A stretch of 64,000 nucleotides of DNA from Planoprotostelium fungivorum (GCA_003024175.1 MDYQ01000093.1:79686-143685); one strand, 5' to 3'; counted from the stretch's first letter, positions 38,877 to 53,920 are shown. Notes: generated by a model not told the origin, from the sequence alone. Program-made: numbers and translations.

Positions 38877-41002
38877 ATGGAGGAGCATTTCGAAACGCTA
38901 ATGGCGGGCTCCGTCCCAGAGAATTTATTTATGATCATGGACAGCAAATTCGATCAAAGACCAAATGAGAGCGGGGAGGTATATGAGGAAGATGTGGAGA
39001 CATACCGAACGAATGATGGAAGGAGAGATAATGAAACATATCACCACGACGATGTTCACCATGTCCACCACGATGTTCCCCAATCTGAGGACGATGAACA
39101 CCATTCCCTTCAACACGAGGTGTGTCTATATTTCTCATAATTCCAAAACAGCTAAGCGCTATAGATGGAGACATCCGTAGGAGGAATGAAACGTGTGATG
39201 GATGACATGTCTATGTCCGCCGATCTTGGCATTATATCCAGTCCTGCCTCACCGCATAAGAGAATGAAACTCGTGGAAGATAGAGAGAGATCTCTACTCA
39301 TTCGGATACGAACTCTGGAACATGAGGTGGGATCGGTGAGAAAGAGAAGGGGAGTGAGAGAACAAAGGTACATAAATGGAAAGAAATGTATGAAGAAGAG
39401 AGAGCCCGCAGATTGGAGGAGCAAGCCCACAATGCCTATCCTCCTATGGTCTCCGAATCGGTCCATCTACCCTCCACGACATCCGTGTTTGATCCACCGA
39501 CTATCGATGTAACGGAAGAAGACGACGAACATAGTCGAGATCACGAGCAAGTGTGAGTGAGACCCATGTGGGCTCTTCTAACGGATGAAGATTTTCGGCT
39601 GACGTAGAAGATGGCCATCATCAGATCATATCCGATGTCGATGTGGTGACGGAAGAGGTGAGGAATATGGGGAGCGAAAGTGACGAGGGAAGGTGGAGGA
39701 ACACGATGAGAACCTACTGTCTGAAGACACGAACGAGGGAGAGGATTCACTGCACCACCACGTGCCTGAGGTGAGAAAACGAGAGGGAGAGAAGGAGACG
39801 ATGAACAGGTACACCATGTCTTACCCTCTGCCACCCCCACACGACGGAGACGGAAAGACATGACCCTCGCCGCTCCCATCGAGGAGCTGTCAGAGGAAGA
39901 AGAGATGGACGACTGTGATGTAGACATGACCACCATAGACAACAATTCGGAAGAGAACTGGATGAAAATCTACTCCGAACTGGAGGCCCTCTACGCTCGG
40001 AAGAGGCGTTTACCCCGCCTGGACTACTATCACCACCCTCACTTGTATCTGTGGATCAACAAACAGGTGAAGGAGAGTCAACAACTCGACTCACACGCAA
40101 AGGTGGAGCGGAGGGAGAGGGGAGAGCTAGAGGAGAGGTTCGCCCAGATGCTGACCAATCTGGGCTTCGACTGGAGGAAGAGGAGGACCCTGATCTCCTG
40201 GGAGGAGCACTACAAGAAGCTGACCAAGGTGAGAGGGAGGACATCTCAGCGCTGAGACGGGCAGGTGAAAGAGGAGACGGGGGGGTTCTCGTTGAGTAAC
40301 ACCAAGTACCATAAGAATCAGACGTTCTTCTACTGGATCAGAAACCAAAAGAGAGAGCTGAAGAGGGGTGTGGTGCCTGTGGACCGATTGGAGAAGTTGC
40401 GAGAGATTGGATTCGTGGACTGGGTGATGAGTAAGCTACCCTCTGCCACGGAAGAGGAGCTGGTGAGATCCGAGGAGGAGGTCAAGCTGACACCCTGGGA
40501 GGGTCTGACGGTTCCCACGGAGAACAACCACACGGATAACGATCCCCTCCGAATGACCGTCGACCTCGATTCTCTTGCCCCCGATCTCGTCGAGGCCTCC
40601 ATGATGCCACAGATTCCAGCGAGGAAGTTTACGAAACAAGAACTAGACAAGACGCCATGGAGGTGGAGACTGATCTGCTTCTTCACTGAGCGAGACAGGT
40701 ATTGGATACCGAAATTGGAAGAGTACAAGGCAAAGTTTGGACACTTGAATCCTCCTTTTACGAACGGAGAGCACCACGATCTGGCGTGCTGGGTGTATTA
40801 TCTTCGGGCAGCGCGAAAGAAGAATAAGCCAATGCCCGAGCATCTGATCCATCAGCTCGATTCGATGGGATTCGATTGGCAACTTCAAGAGACGGCACAA
40901 GCGACAACGAAGAAGACGAAGAAGACGAAAACATCAAAGACAAAGAAGGAACCGCAGAACACATCATCAACCACTGTCATGGCAGCCTCCGGTCCCACAT
41001 AA
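38877..41002 (+). CDS. Protein with helicase-associated (HA) domains, no helicase core
   Basis: The N-terminal half (ATG at 38877) is acidic and His/Asp-rich, then holds a coiled coil (LLIRIRTLEHEVGS; EEERARRLEEQAHNA) and an acidic stretch. From 39955 three HA-type domains appear, each ending in a G-F-x-W box. The first reads WMKIYSELEALYARKRRLPR ... LYLWINKQVKESQQ ... LGFDWRKRR. The second reads FFYWIRNQKRELKRGVVP ... IGFVDW. The third reads WIPKLEEYKAKFGHLNPP ... CWVYYLRAARKK ... MGFDWQL. A Lys/Thr-rich tail ends at 41002. HA domains are thought to bind nucleic acid; here they stand without helicase motifs. Nuclear function is inferred. Exons between 39130 and 39860 are approximate. It is convergent with ATG3, 34 bases between the stops. 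Confidence 0.78.
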
Positions 41003-41036
41003 ATAGTATATTCGATTCTCTGTACTCCTTTATCTC

Positions 41037-42158
41037 TTACAACTCCATTTGGAATGTGTGGTCATACTGTCCATGTCAGCTCTTCCGCAGGAGTGGACTC
41101 ACCTCGATGGTGGGTATGGCAGCGTGAAGAAACTTTAAGAAGAGGAAGAGATACTGGTCCACTCGAGGTGTCTTTCCGCTGTCGACCATTCTGCCGATGA
41201 TCTTCTTCATGACGAGAGCGTGCTTGCAGGGGTGAATGTATGCCTGAGGGATGCCCGTGTGAGGGTGAGAGGCGATGGTCACCGTCTTGTTGACGTGCTC
41301 CTGAGAGATATCCTCCAGCACTTGCTCTGGTGTCAACGCCTTTCCGTTCTCATCGTAACCAAACAGCCACAGACGAGGAGTCTGGTGGTACTGATCATAA
41401 CATATGCTCAGATCGTACGTCCTCGTCCGTACGATGTTCGTGTTCCTCAGCGTCCCCTGTACAATGAGAAACTCAACGTCATGTCTGCCTCACCTCATCC
41501 TCGTTCTCTGCATCTCCCACGGTGAGAGAGTCTAAATCGATCTCAGGTATGTTGTCGTCGTCGCTGTTTGTGTCCCTCTTCTCGTTCGTCGTGGGGATCT
41601 CTGGAATGTCTTCTGCCTCTTCGCTGAGAGCACTCTCTGTTCTCTCTCACTCGTCGGTTCACACAGACTCTCACTCACCGTTGATGTGAGTGGCTATCCA
41701 TTCACCATCCTCGATCTCTCTGTTCTCTGATAAGGCCGAGCGAGATTCCAAAGCGCTTATTCTCATGCTCGATGGAACTGGATGTTTCTTCAATTTCAGA
41801 CCGAGAAATGTGACTGTCACCATTCTTTATGACTATGTAATGTTTGTCCTTCGGAAGTCCTTTCTGCAGCATTTTGGGGTTTCCTGGCTGCCTGCATACA
41901 TCTGTTACTTCCGGTTCCACATTATGTTTCGCGAAAGACAGAATTCAACCCACCAAGTCCATGAGGGCGTCTTTAAAACTAAAAGATCTCCAGCGGCAAC
42001 AAACTGGTGATAAGTGAGCGAACGTGAAGTGGAAACCCGTGTACCTCCTCGGGAGTGAGTACACCCTCCTCGAGAAACTTGGAGGTGGAAAGAGGGTTTG
42101 TCATCATGTTGGAGAGATCAGTCATCTTCTCATAGAAGAGAGTTTTTAACCCAGCCAT
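41037..42158 (-). CDS. ATG3: ATG3, E2-like enzyme of ATG8 lipidation
   Basis: ATG3 transfers ATG8 to phosphatidylethanolamine during autophagosome formation. The ATG at 42158 gives the membrane-sensing N-terminal helix ([19 protein letters not shown]), then [28 protein letters not shown] and [11 protein letters not shown]. The acidic flexible region follows (41540-41640). The E2 core shows [35 protein letters not shown] and the active cysteine in [15 protein letters not shown] (about 41205). Then come [17 protein letters not shown] and a spliced end, YDHTFQMEL, at 41037, like the conserved YDYT tail. All catalytic parts are present. Length is about 300 residues. There are about six introns. 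Confidence 0.94.
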
Positions 42159-42225
42159 GTTCGTGTGTGATGACTGACCGATGAGAAATTTGAAAATGAC
42201 CAAAATAAAAGACGAAACGATTTAT

Positions 42226-44504
42226 TTATATGAAGTCTTGTTGTGGAGTGAACAACTTCCTCTTCTTCTGCGGCTGGCGTCTTCCCTCGCACCTGCCACA
42301 GACATATCCACCTACCCTCGTCACTCTCCTTCTCTTTCACCCTCACCCTCTCTCTCTGCACTCCCAGGGCTGGTGCATATGACGTGACAGAAGGTACCAC
42401 ACTCCCTGCACTTGAGCTTCCTGCCTTCTTCATCTCCTCCTCTCCCTTCAGACTCACCTTCCCTCCGATGCTGGTCCATCGCACACGTAGCACCTCTCGT
42501 TCAACTTCCTGTCGTTCCTCTCGATTCCTCGCTCGAGCACGGCGATCTTCTCCTCTATGTCCGTCCTCTGCTCCCTCTCAGACGTACCCCTCTATCCTGT
42601 CACCTCATCCACTCTCTCCCTTCCCCCTTCCTTCCTCTTCTCTCTCTTGCCTCTCTTCTTACTCTCTCCTGATTCCTCCCTCTTGTTCTCTCCCTTCTCT
42701 TCTATCTCGGTGTGGCTTCCCATCGTCCTCTTCATCTGTCCCCTCAACTTGCTATTCTCAGCTTCCAGTATCTTGATTCTTTGTTCGAGAGCCACGTCTT
42801 TCGTGTTGTGTGAGTGCATACGAGACCAAGAGTCCCACCATTAGACGACGGTAGAATGGATGGATCGGGAGGGGCTTGATCTCTCTGGTGAATGCGATGG
42901 GTGAACTCTCTCAGGTCCTCGCGGTAAAGTTTCAATTCGCCCTGAACGATCAAGTTCTCGTTCTCTTGGACTCTCAGTGCTCTTTCATGATCCTCCGCTC
43001 TGAAAGGAATGAATGGACACATCGATTGCTTCTTCACCTCTTCCTCTGCTCGTTCAAGCTATTCCGTAGAGACAGGCTTGCCTCTTCCTGTTGATTCCTC
43101 TCTTCTTCAGCTCGACACAGTCTGCGATTCAAAGAATCGACTTCCATCTCCCTCTTCTTTCTCTCCACTGAAAGTTCCCTCTCAGACTGGGCTAACCTCT
43201 CTTCTAGCTGTTGGATTACAGCACGGTTGCACTCGTTCATCTGACACAAGATGGATCATATGTCGATGCAGATCGATGTGTTCTTCACCTCAGTCAAGGC
43301 ATCTTCCTTTCCCTTCAACTTCGAAGCCATCTCCAGAAGCTGATTACTCCTTACCTCTTCTCCCTGAATCATGTCGTTCATCCTCTCAACAGTCTTCTCA
43401 TTCAACTCTGTAAGTGACTACACAATGGTCAGGTGCACTTGTATGAAGATCTTGACCATTTTTTCTCTGTGAGACTCGGCTAATTGAAGGAAGGCACTCT
43501 CTCTTTCTCGAAGGAGGTAAATACGTTAAGATCACCTAACGGATCAGGTGAGGAAAGGATATAGATTCCATCTCTACGTGAAGGCGCTCCTCCTTCTGCT
43601 GTATGGCAGTGATTCTTGCCTCTAGTTCCAATTGTTTGGTTCTTGCAACTAGCGCTGCTTCAGAGGATTCCTTGCTCGCAGTCTGAAATTGGGCAGCCTT
43701 CTCTGTCGGTATTTCAGCGAGAAACTACGTGTCGTCTCACCCCTGAGATTCTCATTCTCTACAATAATGCGGTTGATCTCATTCTGTGTATGTACGGCTA
43801 CTTGTATTAACATATTTTTGACTAACTCAAGCACCCACCTGACTCTTCATGATTCCTCAACAATCCGGATAACAGCTCAATCTGAGCTCGAAGTTGGTTT
43901 CGCTCATTGGAACATTGGCGAATATCATCTTCCAGACGTTGGATAATTCTCCTCGATGTTGCTTGTTCAGTTTCCTTATCTCTCAATCTCAGTTCTGCTT
44001 CGTGCAGTTTGAACTGTAATTCTCAGCCTTAATACGGCTAAATTGCAATGGTTCACCCTGGATTCCTCTGTTACTCTTCTGTTTGTGTCAAGTTTTGTCT
44101 TCAAACTCTCGTTCTCTCGACTCAGTCTCTCATTTTCTTGTTTCGATTGAATCTTCAACTCATTCAACTGAGAGAGTTAGAATTGAACTCATGATATGAA
44201 GACAACCTCTGTGTCCGTAGAATCTCTTCCACACTTCATGTCGTTGTCTGATGGCTCATGTTCCAGATTTCTTTGATTCAACAATTCAGCAATGTAATTT
44301 CGATGCTTCGAATCACAATCCTATCCATGTCAACTCATCGAGAGACGGAGGATATAATCTCACTCTAACTGCTTGTAGGTCTTCAAAGATCTCTCTGCAA
44401 CAGCTTCTTAATCTTGCATAAATCATGCAGCGCTCTTCATATCCCTTGCACTTCTCATTGTAATCCTTGTCCATCGTGATGTGTTCCGTCTGAAATGACA
44501 TCAT
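42226..44504 (-). CDS. Coiled-coil protein with C-terminal PHD finger
   Basis: No orthologue recognised. The start at 44504 is provisional (MMSFQTEHITMDKDYNEKCK); an upstream exon is possible. Nearly all of the protein is coiled coil in short exons: YEERCMIYARLRSCCREIFE, ENERLSRENESLKTKLDTN, NQLRAQIELLSGLLRNHEES, NRIIVENENLRGE, QQLEERLAQSERELSVERKK and IKILEAENSKLRGQMKR. The end splices into a complete PHD finger: CYVCDGPASEGR, then CRECGTFCHVICTSP, then CGRC. Its spacing is C-x2-C, C-x2-C, x4, H-x2-C, C-x2-C. A basic tail ends DFI at 42226. PHD fingers mostly read histone tails; a chromatin role for a long coiled coil is inferred. Joins among the roughly ten exons are approximate. Confidence 0.65.
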
Positions 44505-44595
44505 ATAAAAAGAGGGTATTATGTTTTTTAATAGCGGATTTCGAAAGATATACAGTCTACAAATTAATTTTACTCTGTTTTTATTTTATCAAGAC

Positions 44596-45018
44596 TTATT
44601 TGTGAGATATCGACCTTAGGTAGAAGGCTCCTCCTGTAAAAAAAGTAACTCCCCCAAGAATCACGGCCGCGTCCTTGGTCCTCTCGAGCCAGGTTGATGT
44701 TGCCCACGTTCGCCCGTCCATTCTTGTGTCTTCTTCCTCTTGGTCTGGCTACCAGTTGATTAAAAGTGTGTATTAGACATACAGTAACTCACCTTTACTA
44801 TTTACGGCGTCGATAAACGCCTGATCGGATAATGTGAGCCAGATGTCTAACTCTATTTCTGTAGCCGTATTTATCCATGTACCAGTGGCCGCCTTCGCTG
44901 GTCCGCTCGCCTCTTGATCTGTTAGACGTCGAACATCAGCGGCGAGAGCGTGTCTCTTGGCGTCGATAATTGTAAGTTGACTCAAATCAGAGACATCTCG
45001 AGGGCGAGGAGTGGTCAT
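44596..45018 (-). CDS. Unrecognised small membrane-anchored protein, paralog B
   Basis: The ATG at 45018 (MTTPRPRDVSDL) leads to ALAADVRRLTDQEASGP, GTWINTATEIELDIWLT and QAFIDAVNSKG. This is the same domain as the gene at 13.0-14.1 kb, with the intron in the same phase after the Lys-Gly. Splicing across 44747-44791 can give DQEEEDTRMDGRTWATS and a hydrophobic anchor (AAVILGGVTFFTGGAFYL), ending at 44596. The alternative acceptor three bases into the same region gives a basic tail without an anchor. The helical domain plus anchor resembles nothing I can name. It is head-to-head with the gene at 45166 (147 bases between starts), with a TATA box between them. Confidence 0.68.
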
Positions 45019-45051
45019 TTCAACTGCAAAGGGTAAAGATTCAATCTTTGG

Positions 45052-45062
45052 TATATATATAA
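45052..45062 (+). promoter_or_regulatory. TATA box between divergent genes
   Basis: TATATATATAA lies 104 bases upstream of the ATG at 45166 and 34 bases upstream of the minus-strand start at 45018. The plus-strand gene is the likelier target by distance and orientation. It is the clearest TATA element in the window. Confidence 0.5.
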
Positions 45063-45165
45063 CAAGAAAGAATATCCAAATAAACCGGTTGGTGATCCGT
45101 TTCGTTCAGCGAAGAAAACTCGTACCTGCGAATGCGAATCTGAAATTGAACACAATCACATCACA

Positions 45166-46375
45166 ATGGACAACACGACACCTACCGTTCAACCCACTCT
45201 CAGCCAGCTCCTCCCAATGGCTGCGTCAGACCAATTCAAATCCTTCACTGGTCACTTCGATAATGCAAGAAATGATACCGTCCAGACAATGAAGATTCTT
45301 CAGACCTTCTGGGCTCTAGCACAAAACGAGGGCGCTCGTCTCGTATCTGCTGAACAACGCCTCAACAGTTGCACTGCGGCATCGGAGGAAATGCTTGGTC
45401 AGACCGACGCTCTCGTTAATCGTCTTCTTGAAAACGGCCTCTTCGAGTTCAACCTCCCTCCTGCTCTATGGGTGGACCCTAATTCGCAACAGTATCAAGA
45501 TACGTACAACGACCTCGCCACTCAATACCGAGCCGCCGACGAGAAATTTGGGTCAAGGACGCTAATCAGCGTGAGTTTCGTCGCCTGAAGAGGTCCATGC
45601 AGGACAGACGCGTTGAGGAGGATCGCCAGCTGAAGGCGATAGAAGCCCAAATTAAATCTGGTGGAGCAGTCCCTTTTGCCGCCAAGCCTGGACCCAAACG
45701 CCAAATGATTGCCGGTCCTGCCACCCCTGGCCTTCGACTCTATATAGAGGGTGTTCAGAGGGATATATCCCATATTAACCTGGATGAGGATGCCGATCAC
45801 CGAGTTTCTACATAGAAGGGAATCCCTTAATATGTGAACATATCGACGCGTTATCCACTCTGACCTGTCAACAGTTACAACGCGACCCAACCTTAGCAGA
45901 CCTCCCATCAGATACAGCTGTGAAGTCCAATTCACTCCTGACTTGTGCGCCTGTAAGGAGATTACAGATCTGAGGGATGATCGTTCTGATAGTGAGATAT
46001 TGTCATCCATCATTATAGTTGCCATCATCATCGTCACTCTTCATCATTGCTGCTTGTCATCGTCATCATCAACGTTACTCATCATCATCATCGTTACTCA
46101 TCATCATCATCAACGTTACTCATCATCATCATCATCGTTACTCATCATCAACCACCCTTCTGATGAGTCCATCCTGACGTCTCTGATCACTGCATCATCT
46201 ATCACAGCCGCAAGGTCAAGATCATGTTCAAGATGCGAGCTCTTGGATCAGGATAAGCACGCGGAATCTGCTGGCTCCCTTGGGTCCTCAACAGAGCACT
46301 CGGGCCTCTCATTTACCATCGGACACCAGTAAAAGCCTTCCAAGTCTCATACCCCAAGACCTCCTTCAACGTTAA
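45166..46375 (+). CDS. Unrecognised protein, divergent partner of paralog B
   Basis: No family is recognised. The ATG at 45166 opens a helical, Gln/Asn-rich sequence: QLLPMAASDQFKSFTGHFDN, MKILQTFWALAQNEGARLVS, RLLENGLFEFNLPPALWVD and YNDLATQYRAADEKF. At about 45549 the coding frame changes by one base and continues WVKDANQREFRRLKRSMQD and AAKPGPKRQMIAGPATPGL. Either a very short intron (for example 45508-45536) or a frameshift lies there. A GT-AG intron (45752-45809) leads to EGNPLICEHIDALSTLTCQQ. A donor at 45953 and an acceptor before 46210 enclose the CAT-rich microsatellite. The last exon would end at 46375. Coding texture is good, but the 3' half is tentative. Confidence 0.5.
46012..46150. 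repeat. CAT/ATC-rich microsatellite, probably intronic
   Basis: Runs of CATCATCAT are punctuated by CGTTACT, giving an imperfect period of about 24 bases (GTTACTCATCATCATCATC). It follows a strong GTAAGG donor at 45955 and precedes a CACAG acceptor at 46209, which supports an intronic position. Confidence 0.8.
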
Positions 46376-46527
46376 CATCCCTGCCGGAAAAGTCCCCTCT
46401 TTTGCCTCTGAAAGAGCACATCACAAACAAACCAAACTTACAAACTCAACACACACTGGGCAAGCGATCTAATTGTGGATTGCACTAATTTGTGACGAAA
46501 TAAAAACGAAACGAAACGATATGATGA

Positions 46528-49500
46528 ATGACAAGAAATAAATTCCGAGAAAATGTTCGTCGGGAGTCCATCTCAAACGAACCGGAAGGGACCACACCAG
46601 TCATGCTTCTAAAAAGCATCGAGGATCTCGGATTCTTAAAGGCTGACCCAGGTGAGACGAATCGAACAAGTTATTGGTAATGTGACCTCGGATCAGAATC
46701 TGGGTTATTCCTGTTATTTCCAGTTGCCACAAGAGGCATCATCGCTCAGCAGGTGATTCATCATGTCTTGAGTCATCTTTACAAAAAGGATTTAGGTGAC
46801 CGAGCATTTATTGTCTGAGAACTGCGGAAAGCAGATCGTGGAGAGACAAACACATGTACAACTTATAATGGAATGTGTTGGGGGTGCTTTCACGTTACCC
46901 ATGGAGCACAGCGCCATCATAAGGAATGCAACAGAACTGTATCGCAAATGGCTGATTGATGTGAGCAGTCTATGTCTGAACAATCTGAATGACAATGACA
47001 TAGCCCAAATTGCGCCCAGTACCCGTGGCAGACAATCTGAGCGACATCACGAAGGTGAGCAGGTCCATCAGATCTTTCTGAAGGGTGATCGTAGCGTATA
47101 TTTCGTCAGTTCTCGATGTTGTTTGCACCGAGGGACAGTGGTCATGATGTCCACGGAGAGTTATGCATAAATGTATTGAGCGTCATCTTAAAGACGGTAC
47201 ACGGTGACCAGGTATGTCTTTGATGAGTCATATCGTCATTCCTTTCTAGGTCAACGGAGAGGTGTGGGAAGAACTCCTTCGCATCATGTTGGGAATCGCA
47301 GACTCTCTTCTCAAATGTGAGTCAATCTTCTTTTCATTCCTCTCATCCACTCTCAGTTCGAAAAGAGCCCACACCAGTGGGAGACCGAATCGCTTCACTC
47401 GTGTTGCAGGTGTGTATCCTTGACTGTTCAACTAACACCCATAGGCACTGTTTGAGCTGTGGCTACGATCTGCCACCAGGTAGAAGACTACGGAGAGATG
47501 TTTCTGACGTCATCAGATCGGAGGCCCTCTGGAGTGACTTCAAAAGGTTATTCATGACTTGGAGACATCGTACTCCAGTAGTCACCCAGTGGAACATGAC
47601 CATCGATGGAATCACTGCCAGAGTCATACGCTTGCTCTACGGCTCCCCCCACGGAAGCGACAGTGTCGTCATTCGAGTGTGAGTCCCTCGTTGAGATTCT
47701 CGCTGACAGGTGTAGTGACGGATCAATCACTCGAGTGTCCCTACCCGATGAGCACGTCTTTTATGCTTGGCATCGTGTCATCGGTGAGAAGACAGCTGTG
47801 ACCGTTCTGAAGGATTGTAGATATGATTGGAGACATCCAGACCATCGAGTCATCTCAGAACTATCACGAGGCCATCCGAGGAATAGCAGGACTGATGAAA
47901 GATCTCCTGGGTGTACAGACGGTGGCGGTGAGGAAGAGGAGAGTGTTGATCTGACAGTAGCAGCCTGGACCAGCACCACCGAGTGGAAACACCATCCTAT
48001 CCGTAGTGGGGCCCTTCTTACTGCGAGCTGTCAATGTACACAAGACGGACACCACATTCGACAGTGGAATCGCAGAGGCCATCAAGGCCTTGATTCAACT
48101 CTTTTCCAGTCGTCACGAGTTCACGGGATTATACTTGGCCTCCTTCTACCGAGGCATCTCCATGGTGAGATGGTCCGAGGGGTGAGCTGACTGTTTCAGG
48201 CACTGAGGCGGGGAAATTATCTGATGGATGTGATTCTCACCCACTGCGTCGATTTCTTCCAACTCGAACTACCGGGAAGTCACGTCCTCATGCCTGATTT
48301 CCTCAAAGCCATTCGGACTGTCTTAGAGACCAAGACGGTGAGAACGAACGAACGAACCCTCTGACCGCTTCAGATGGAAGAGAAGAGGCCGGCTGCCATC
48401 TCTGCAGCAGATCCAGAGATGAAGCCGAGCAACAGCCTCGCGGACAACAGACGCAAGCACAAGAATGACGCACCCCCAGAGACAAGAAAGATAGGAGAGG
48501 AAGTGCATGAGGTACCCAAAGGTGAGATGGAGAAAATACATAGATGACACATAGATGACATATGAGAGTGGTGTCTAAAGAGGCTAACACACATCAGTGA
48601 CAGGGAATCGTTTGCTGCCGGGGATCATATCGAACATGTCAGTCCTGCGTCGATCTTGTATACGTCTGTTGGGTAACTTCATCGCCCTCTCTTCCTTCTA
48701 CTCCACAGCTCCCTTCCACGGTGCAGAAGACGTGAGTTCCATCGATTGAGGGAGTTTATTTCTGACCGTGCACAGAGTCAATTGGCTACGTACCGTGATG
48801 TCTCTGTGGTGATCGAGAATGGACTCCTTCGACTGGCCATCCGAAACGAAGATAATCCACAGAATCTCCAGATACTGCTTTGGATGGCATGCAGCTATCT
48901 CTACGAGAATGCCTCGGCTGAGAATCCCTTTGGCTCCTTGGTCTTGAAAGATCTCCTCTCCTATGTCGCCGACAGAAGTTGGGCTGAGCCAGAGACCCTC
49001 ACCGCAATCAAGGTGAACCGATCTTCTGCATTAGTGCTATGGAGATGAATCATCCACTCACCTCAGTAGGTCATTGGAGAGCTATCCCATCTGATCGATC
49101 GTATGTACAAGGAGCAGAAGGTGAGCTTCATCATCATGTCACACTGATGGGTGCAGCCGGTGATTGTATCAGTGCTGGAGACATTGTGCCGACTGATTGA
49201 AATCCAATACTCTTCCGGCAGAAGATCAGAAGACCTTGTTGTGGCGACACTTCAATCGTGAGTGGACGAATGGCTCGGAGCTGAGTGAAACAGGATCACC
49301 AAATGGGTTATTGCCGATCAATCGGTGTATCGAGAGGAGAAGGTGTTCAGACGATTGCTCCAGTGCATCATGATCTCCATCACAGAGAGGAGGGGCTCGG
49401 AAGACATCAGCGACATCAATCAATCGGGCACAACGGTGAGTGCATAGGAGACCCTCACTTCTGACACCTCAGGTCAATCGGCCCCTGAGGACCATCAGCA

Positions 49501-51250
49501 TTGCTAGGCATCTCCTCTACATCCTCCTGGAGAGAGTGGATATGACTTCAGCTCAACTGAATCACCGTATCTGTGAGAGAGATGAGCAGACCCTGACCAA
49601 CGAGTGAGGAAGAAACGGATTGAATCATCTGACAGTACAGGGTTGGAACGGAGCGGAGGAACATGAAGGTGTTATCTTGGGATTCGAACATCATGACATT
49701 CGTCAACGATCCAAGGATTGAATGTGAGGAAGAAGAATGTTCTCTCCTCATCCAATCCAGCGCTGTCCAGCCCAACATTATTCACCATCATTCGAAACCA
49801 GTGGGGAAAGAGTCTTTGGAAGTTATCTCTTCGCTACACCCGACCCGATCAGCTTGGTAAGATGAACAGAGTTGACTTGTTGACAGTCCACAGTGTACAG
49901 AGAGCACAACGGTCCTTCCGTCAGATTTGCACCTCAACCAAGACCAGCAGAGTGAGTTGTGATGCAGACTATAATGGCATGGATTGATGTGTCATCAGAG
50001 CCGAGAAACCAGAGGCGGCAGATCCAAAGCGAGAGATCGTTGAGGTGAGAGAGGAGACAAGTGCAAAAGTGAAGTGTACAGTTGACGGATCTGCTGGCGG
50101 CAGCGGAGAGAAGGAAGCAGGAGATGATTTTGAGAAAGAGTCAAGAGAGACAAGTGATGGAGGTGCAGCACCTGGAGAGCAGCAACTACGGGTGGGCTCA
50201 ATACATAGAAAGAAGCTAAAGCATGTCAGACTCGAGCCGGACATTCACGCTCGGCGGCCTTCACCCTTGAAAGCAGGAGTGATCAGCCCCACTCAACTCT
50301 TCTTGTCTCACTTTGGGTTTCTGGGACTATCCAATGTATGGAGGATCAATGCCATGGAGCCATTCAAGACCGACTCTTCTCCTCAGTTCGACCTCGCCCA
50401 CTTGAAGAAATTAGACGGAACACCAGAGTGAGTGGAGAGAACTCTCTGACCTAACAAGCACAGGAAGGACTGTTTCTCCGTCTCAGTGGCCTACTTGAAT
50501 CGAGAATCAGATGATCCGGTCATCGCCCTCCTCTCCGATACCTCTGAGGATTTCCGTTATACTGTGGAAAGATTGGGAAGAATGGTGAGCCACAATGCTA
50601 TGCTGTGACTCAATAGAACAGGTGAAACTATCAGACCATCGAGGATATGTCGGTGGATTAGAGGGAAGACAGTTTGGAGACTACGCTCCATACTTTTCGG
50701 ATTTTGACACGGAGGTCATCTATTATGTGGCTCCTCTGATGGAAAGATATCGAAGAGAGGTAGAATCTGGCACCAACAAGAACAATCTGATAGAACACGC
50801 TGAAGTGGGCGGAAAAGAAAAGGAGAGTTCGCGAAAGGCCTTGATTCACTCCACGAGCGTGCTCATTGCATGGTGCGAGGACTCCAAGACCCCAGCGCTG
50901 AGGGCATGCAAGGTGAATCGATCGAGATGTCTATCATCTGACTCTCGAAGAACGAGCTGGTCATTATGGTCCACCCCATGCGATCGGGTTTATTCACCAT
51001 CAAGTTACTGGGTCCAGCTGCTGGTGCAGCTTTGGGACCGCTAGTCAGCGATTTGATTGTGTCTAGAGCCAAACTGCCCACCTTACTCCGTCGCACGGCC
51101 ATCAACGCTGCTCGACTCTTTGCGGACGGAAAGATGAGACCTTGGATGATCCGAAGAGCTGGAATTGATGGCATCATCACCTCCAACTGTGTTGAGGAAC
51201 CTCTCCACCATTTCCTCCCCATGGTATTGAAGAATAATGCGGCACAATAG
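46528..51250 (+). CDS. RALGAPB: Ral GTPase-activating protein subunit beta
   Basis: This is the large non-catalytic partner of RalGAP-alpha, in a tuberin-hamartin-like complex that down-regulates Ral/Rheb-type GTPases. The ATG at 46528 (MTRNKFRENVRRES) is in frame with LLKSIEDLGFLKADP, IVERQTHVQLIMECVGGAFT, and NATELYRKWLID. FMTWRHRTPVVTQWN and ARVIRLLYGSPHG follow. Near the C-terminus are PTQLFLSHFGFLGL, VAYLNRESDDPVIALLSDTS, RGYVGGLEGRQFGDYAPYF and VIMVHPMRSGLFTIKLLGPA. PLVSDLIVSRAKLPTLLRRT and MIRRAGIDGI lead to the stop at 51250. The HP-x-x-x-GLF-x-IK and IVSR-x-x-L blocks are characteristic of the beta subunit. About twenty short introns; exon limits in 47200-50000 are not individually verified. 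Confidence 0.9.
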
Positions 51251-51349
51251 ATGTTACTGTACACTAGCTTGTCACACGCACTTCAAGATGAAACATGACT
51301 TTTGGAAGAATTCATCCAAGCACGCTTGGAAAACGTTCTAGTTCTATTT

Positions 51350-53869
<2,520 letters not shown>

Positions 53870-53920
53870 TCAGAAAAACAATAAAAGATATTTTGTTATA
53901 TTAATATATACTGAAGTGGT

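Noticed and set aside
45166-46375. Retroelement or viral gag origin for the unrecognised gene
   Set aside because: No reverse transcriptase, protease, zinc knuckle, terminal repeat or target-site duplication is visible around it.
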